From the NCBI GenBank assembly GCA_028288645.1, contig JAQBNJ010000352.1, positions 1 to 5,005 on the forward strand: a DNA stretch of 5,005 nucleotides, written 5' to 3'. The notes below the pieces were generated by a model. It was not told where the DNA came from. It was given only the letters and a program-made list of their open reading frames with translations, and ran no database searches. Positions within the stretch are counted from its first letter, which is position 1. Every line of letters begins with the position of its first letter. The stretch comes from Sediminibacterium sp. GTDB lineage: Bacteria; Bacteroidota; Bacteroidia; Chitinophagales; Chitinophagaceae. This document shows, piece after piece, positions 4,919 through 5,005 of the stretch. A program made the translations under genes and the position numbers.

Positions 4919-5005
4919 TTATTTTTTTTCTAGTAGTTTTTTCTTTGCTGCCTCATATTCTTCCTTTGTGAGTGCACCTTGATCCAGCAGTTTTTTAAAC
5001 TTGCT
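4919..5005 (-). CDS. 3' end of a gene with a C-terminal SHOCT domain (partial)
   Basis: Minus-strand codons are open from the right edge to TAA at 4919-4921 and encode the last 28 residues of a protein. The sequence FKKLLDQGALTKEEYEAAKKKLLE matches the SHOCT short C-terminal domain pattern (L-x-x-G-x-[IL]-[ST]-x-E-E-[FY]-x-x-x-K-x-x-[LI]). SHOCT domains are thought to mediate oligomerisation and are attached to many different proteins, so the identity of the main part cannot be told from this fragment. It ends 22 bp before the membrane-protein gene on the same strand and is probably co-transcribed with it. Confidence 0.85.
   Translation of the reverse strand, partial: SKFKKLLDQGALTKEEYEAAKKKLLEKK

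Noticed and set aside
1..5005. CRISPR arrays, tRNA/rRNA genes, insertion-sequence ends or transposase fragments
   Set aside because: I found no periodic repeats with unique spacers, no RNA gene signatures and no terminal inverted repeats or transposase motifs. The window is almost fully coding.

Overview
The window looks like a compact copper-handling locus from a member of the Bacteroidota, plausibly a Chitinophagaceae/Sphingobacteriales-type organism. The assignment rests on three things: protein types common in that phylum (DUF3347, a heavy-metal-associated (HMA) domain fused to a MauE-like membrane domain, and a long CopA-like multicopper oxidase with an extra C-terminal domain); gene starts without Shine-Dalgarno sequences; and two upstream sites matching the Bacteroidetes -7 promoter element TAnnTTTG. 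All complete genes are on the minus strand, so transcription runs from high to low coordinates.

In transcription order: 5005-4919 is the 3' end of a gene encoding a C-terminal SHOCT domain. 4896-4489 is a five-helix membrane protein resembling DUF6010. 4492-4121 is a DUF3703 protein, overlapping the previous gene by 4 bp. 4110-3553 is an AraC-type regulator with an N-terminal CxxC HMA-like domain. After a ~100 bp regulatory gap, 3451-2711 is an HMA + MauE-like membrane protein, 2699-2253 a secreted DUF3347 protein, and 2256-52 a secreted multicopper oxidase, again with a 4 bp overlap.

How they may work together (inference): the regulator would sense Cu(I) or a related thiophilic metal through its CxxC domain and control its own gene and the downstream three-gene unit. 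The membrane HMA/MauE protein would handle metal or thiol redox chemistry at the inner membrane. The DUF3347 protein would bind metal in the periplasm. The multicopper oxidase would oxidise Cu(I) to Cu(II). The two transcription units share a nearly identical 14 bp box, minus-strand ACCGTAnnTTTGTA, directly upstream of each start.

Most notable observations: (1) the HMA-AraC regulator together with the shared promoter/operator boxes, which suggests a little-described one-component metal-sensing circuit; (2) a likely single-base frameshift near the 3' end of the multicopper oxidase gene, which replaces a barrel-like C-terminus with an unrelated tail; (3) a perfect 9 bp inverted repeat over the regulator's promoter. 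At the far left a plus-strand open frame ends exactly at the restored oxidase stop, suggesting a convergent neighbour.
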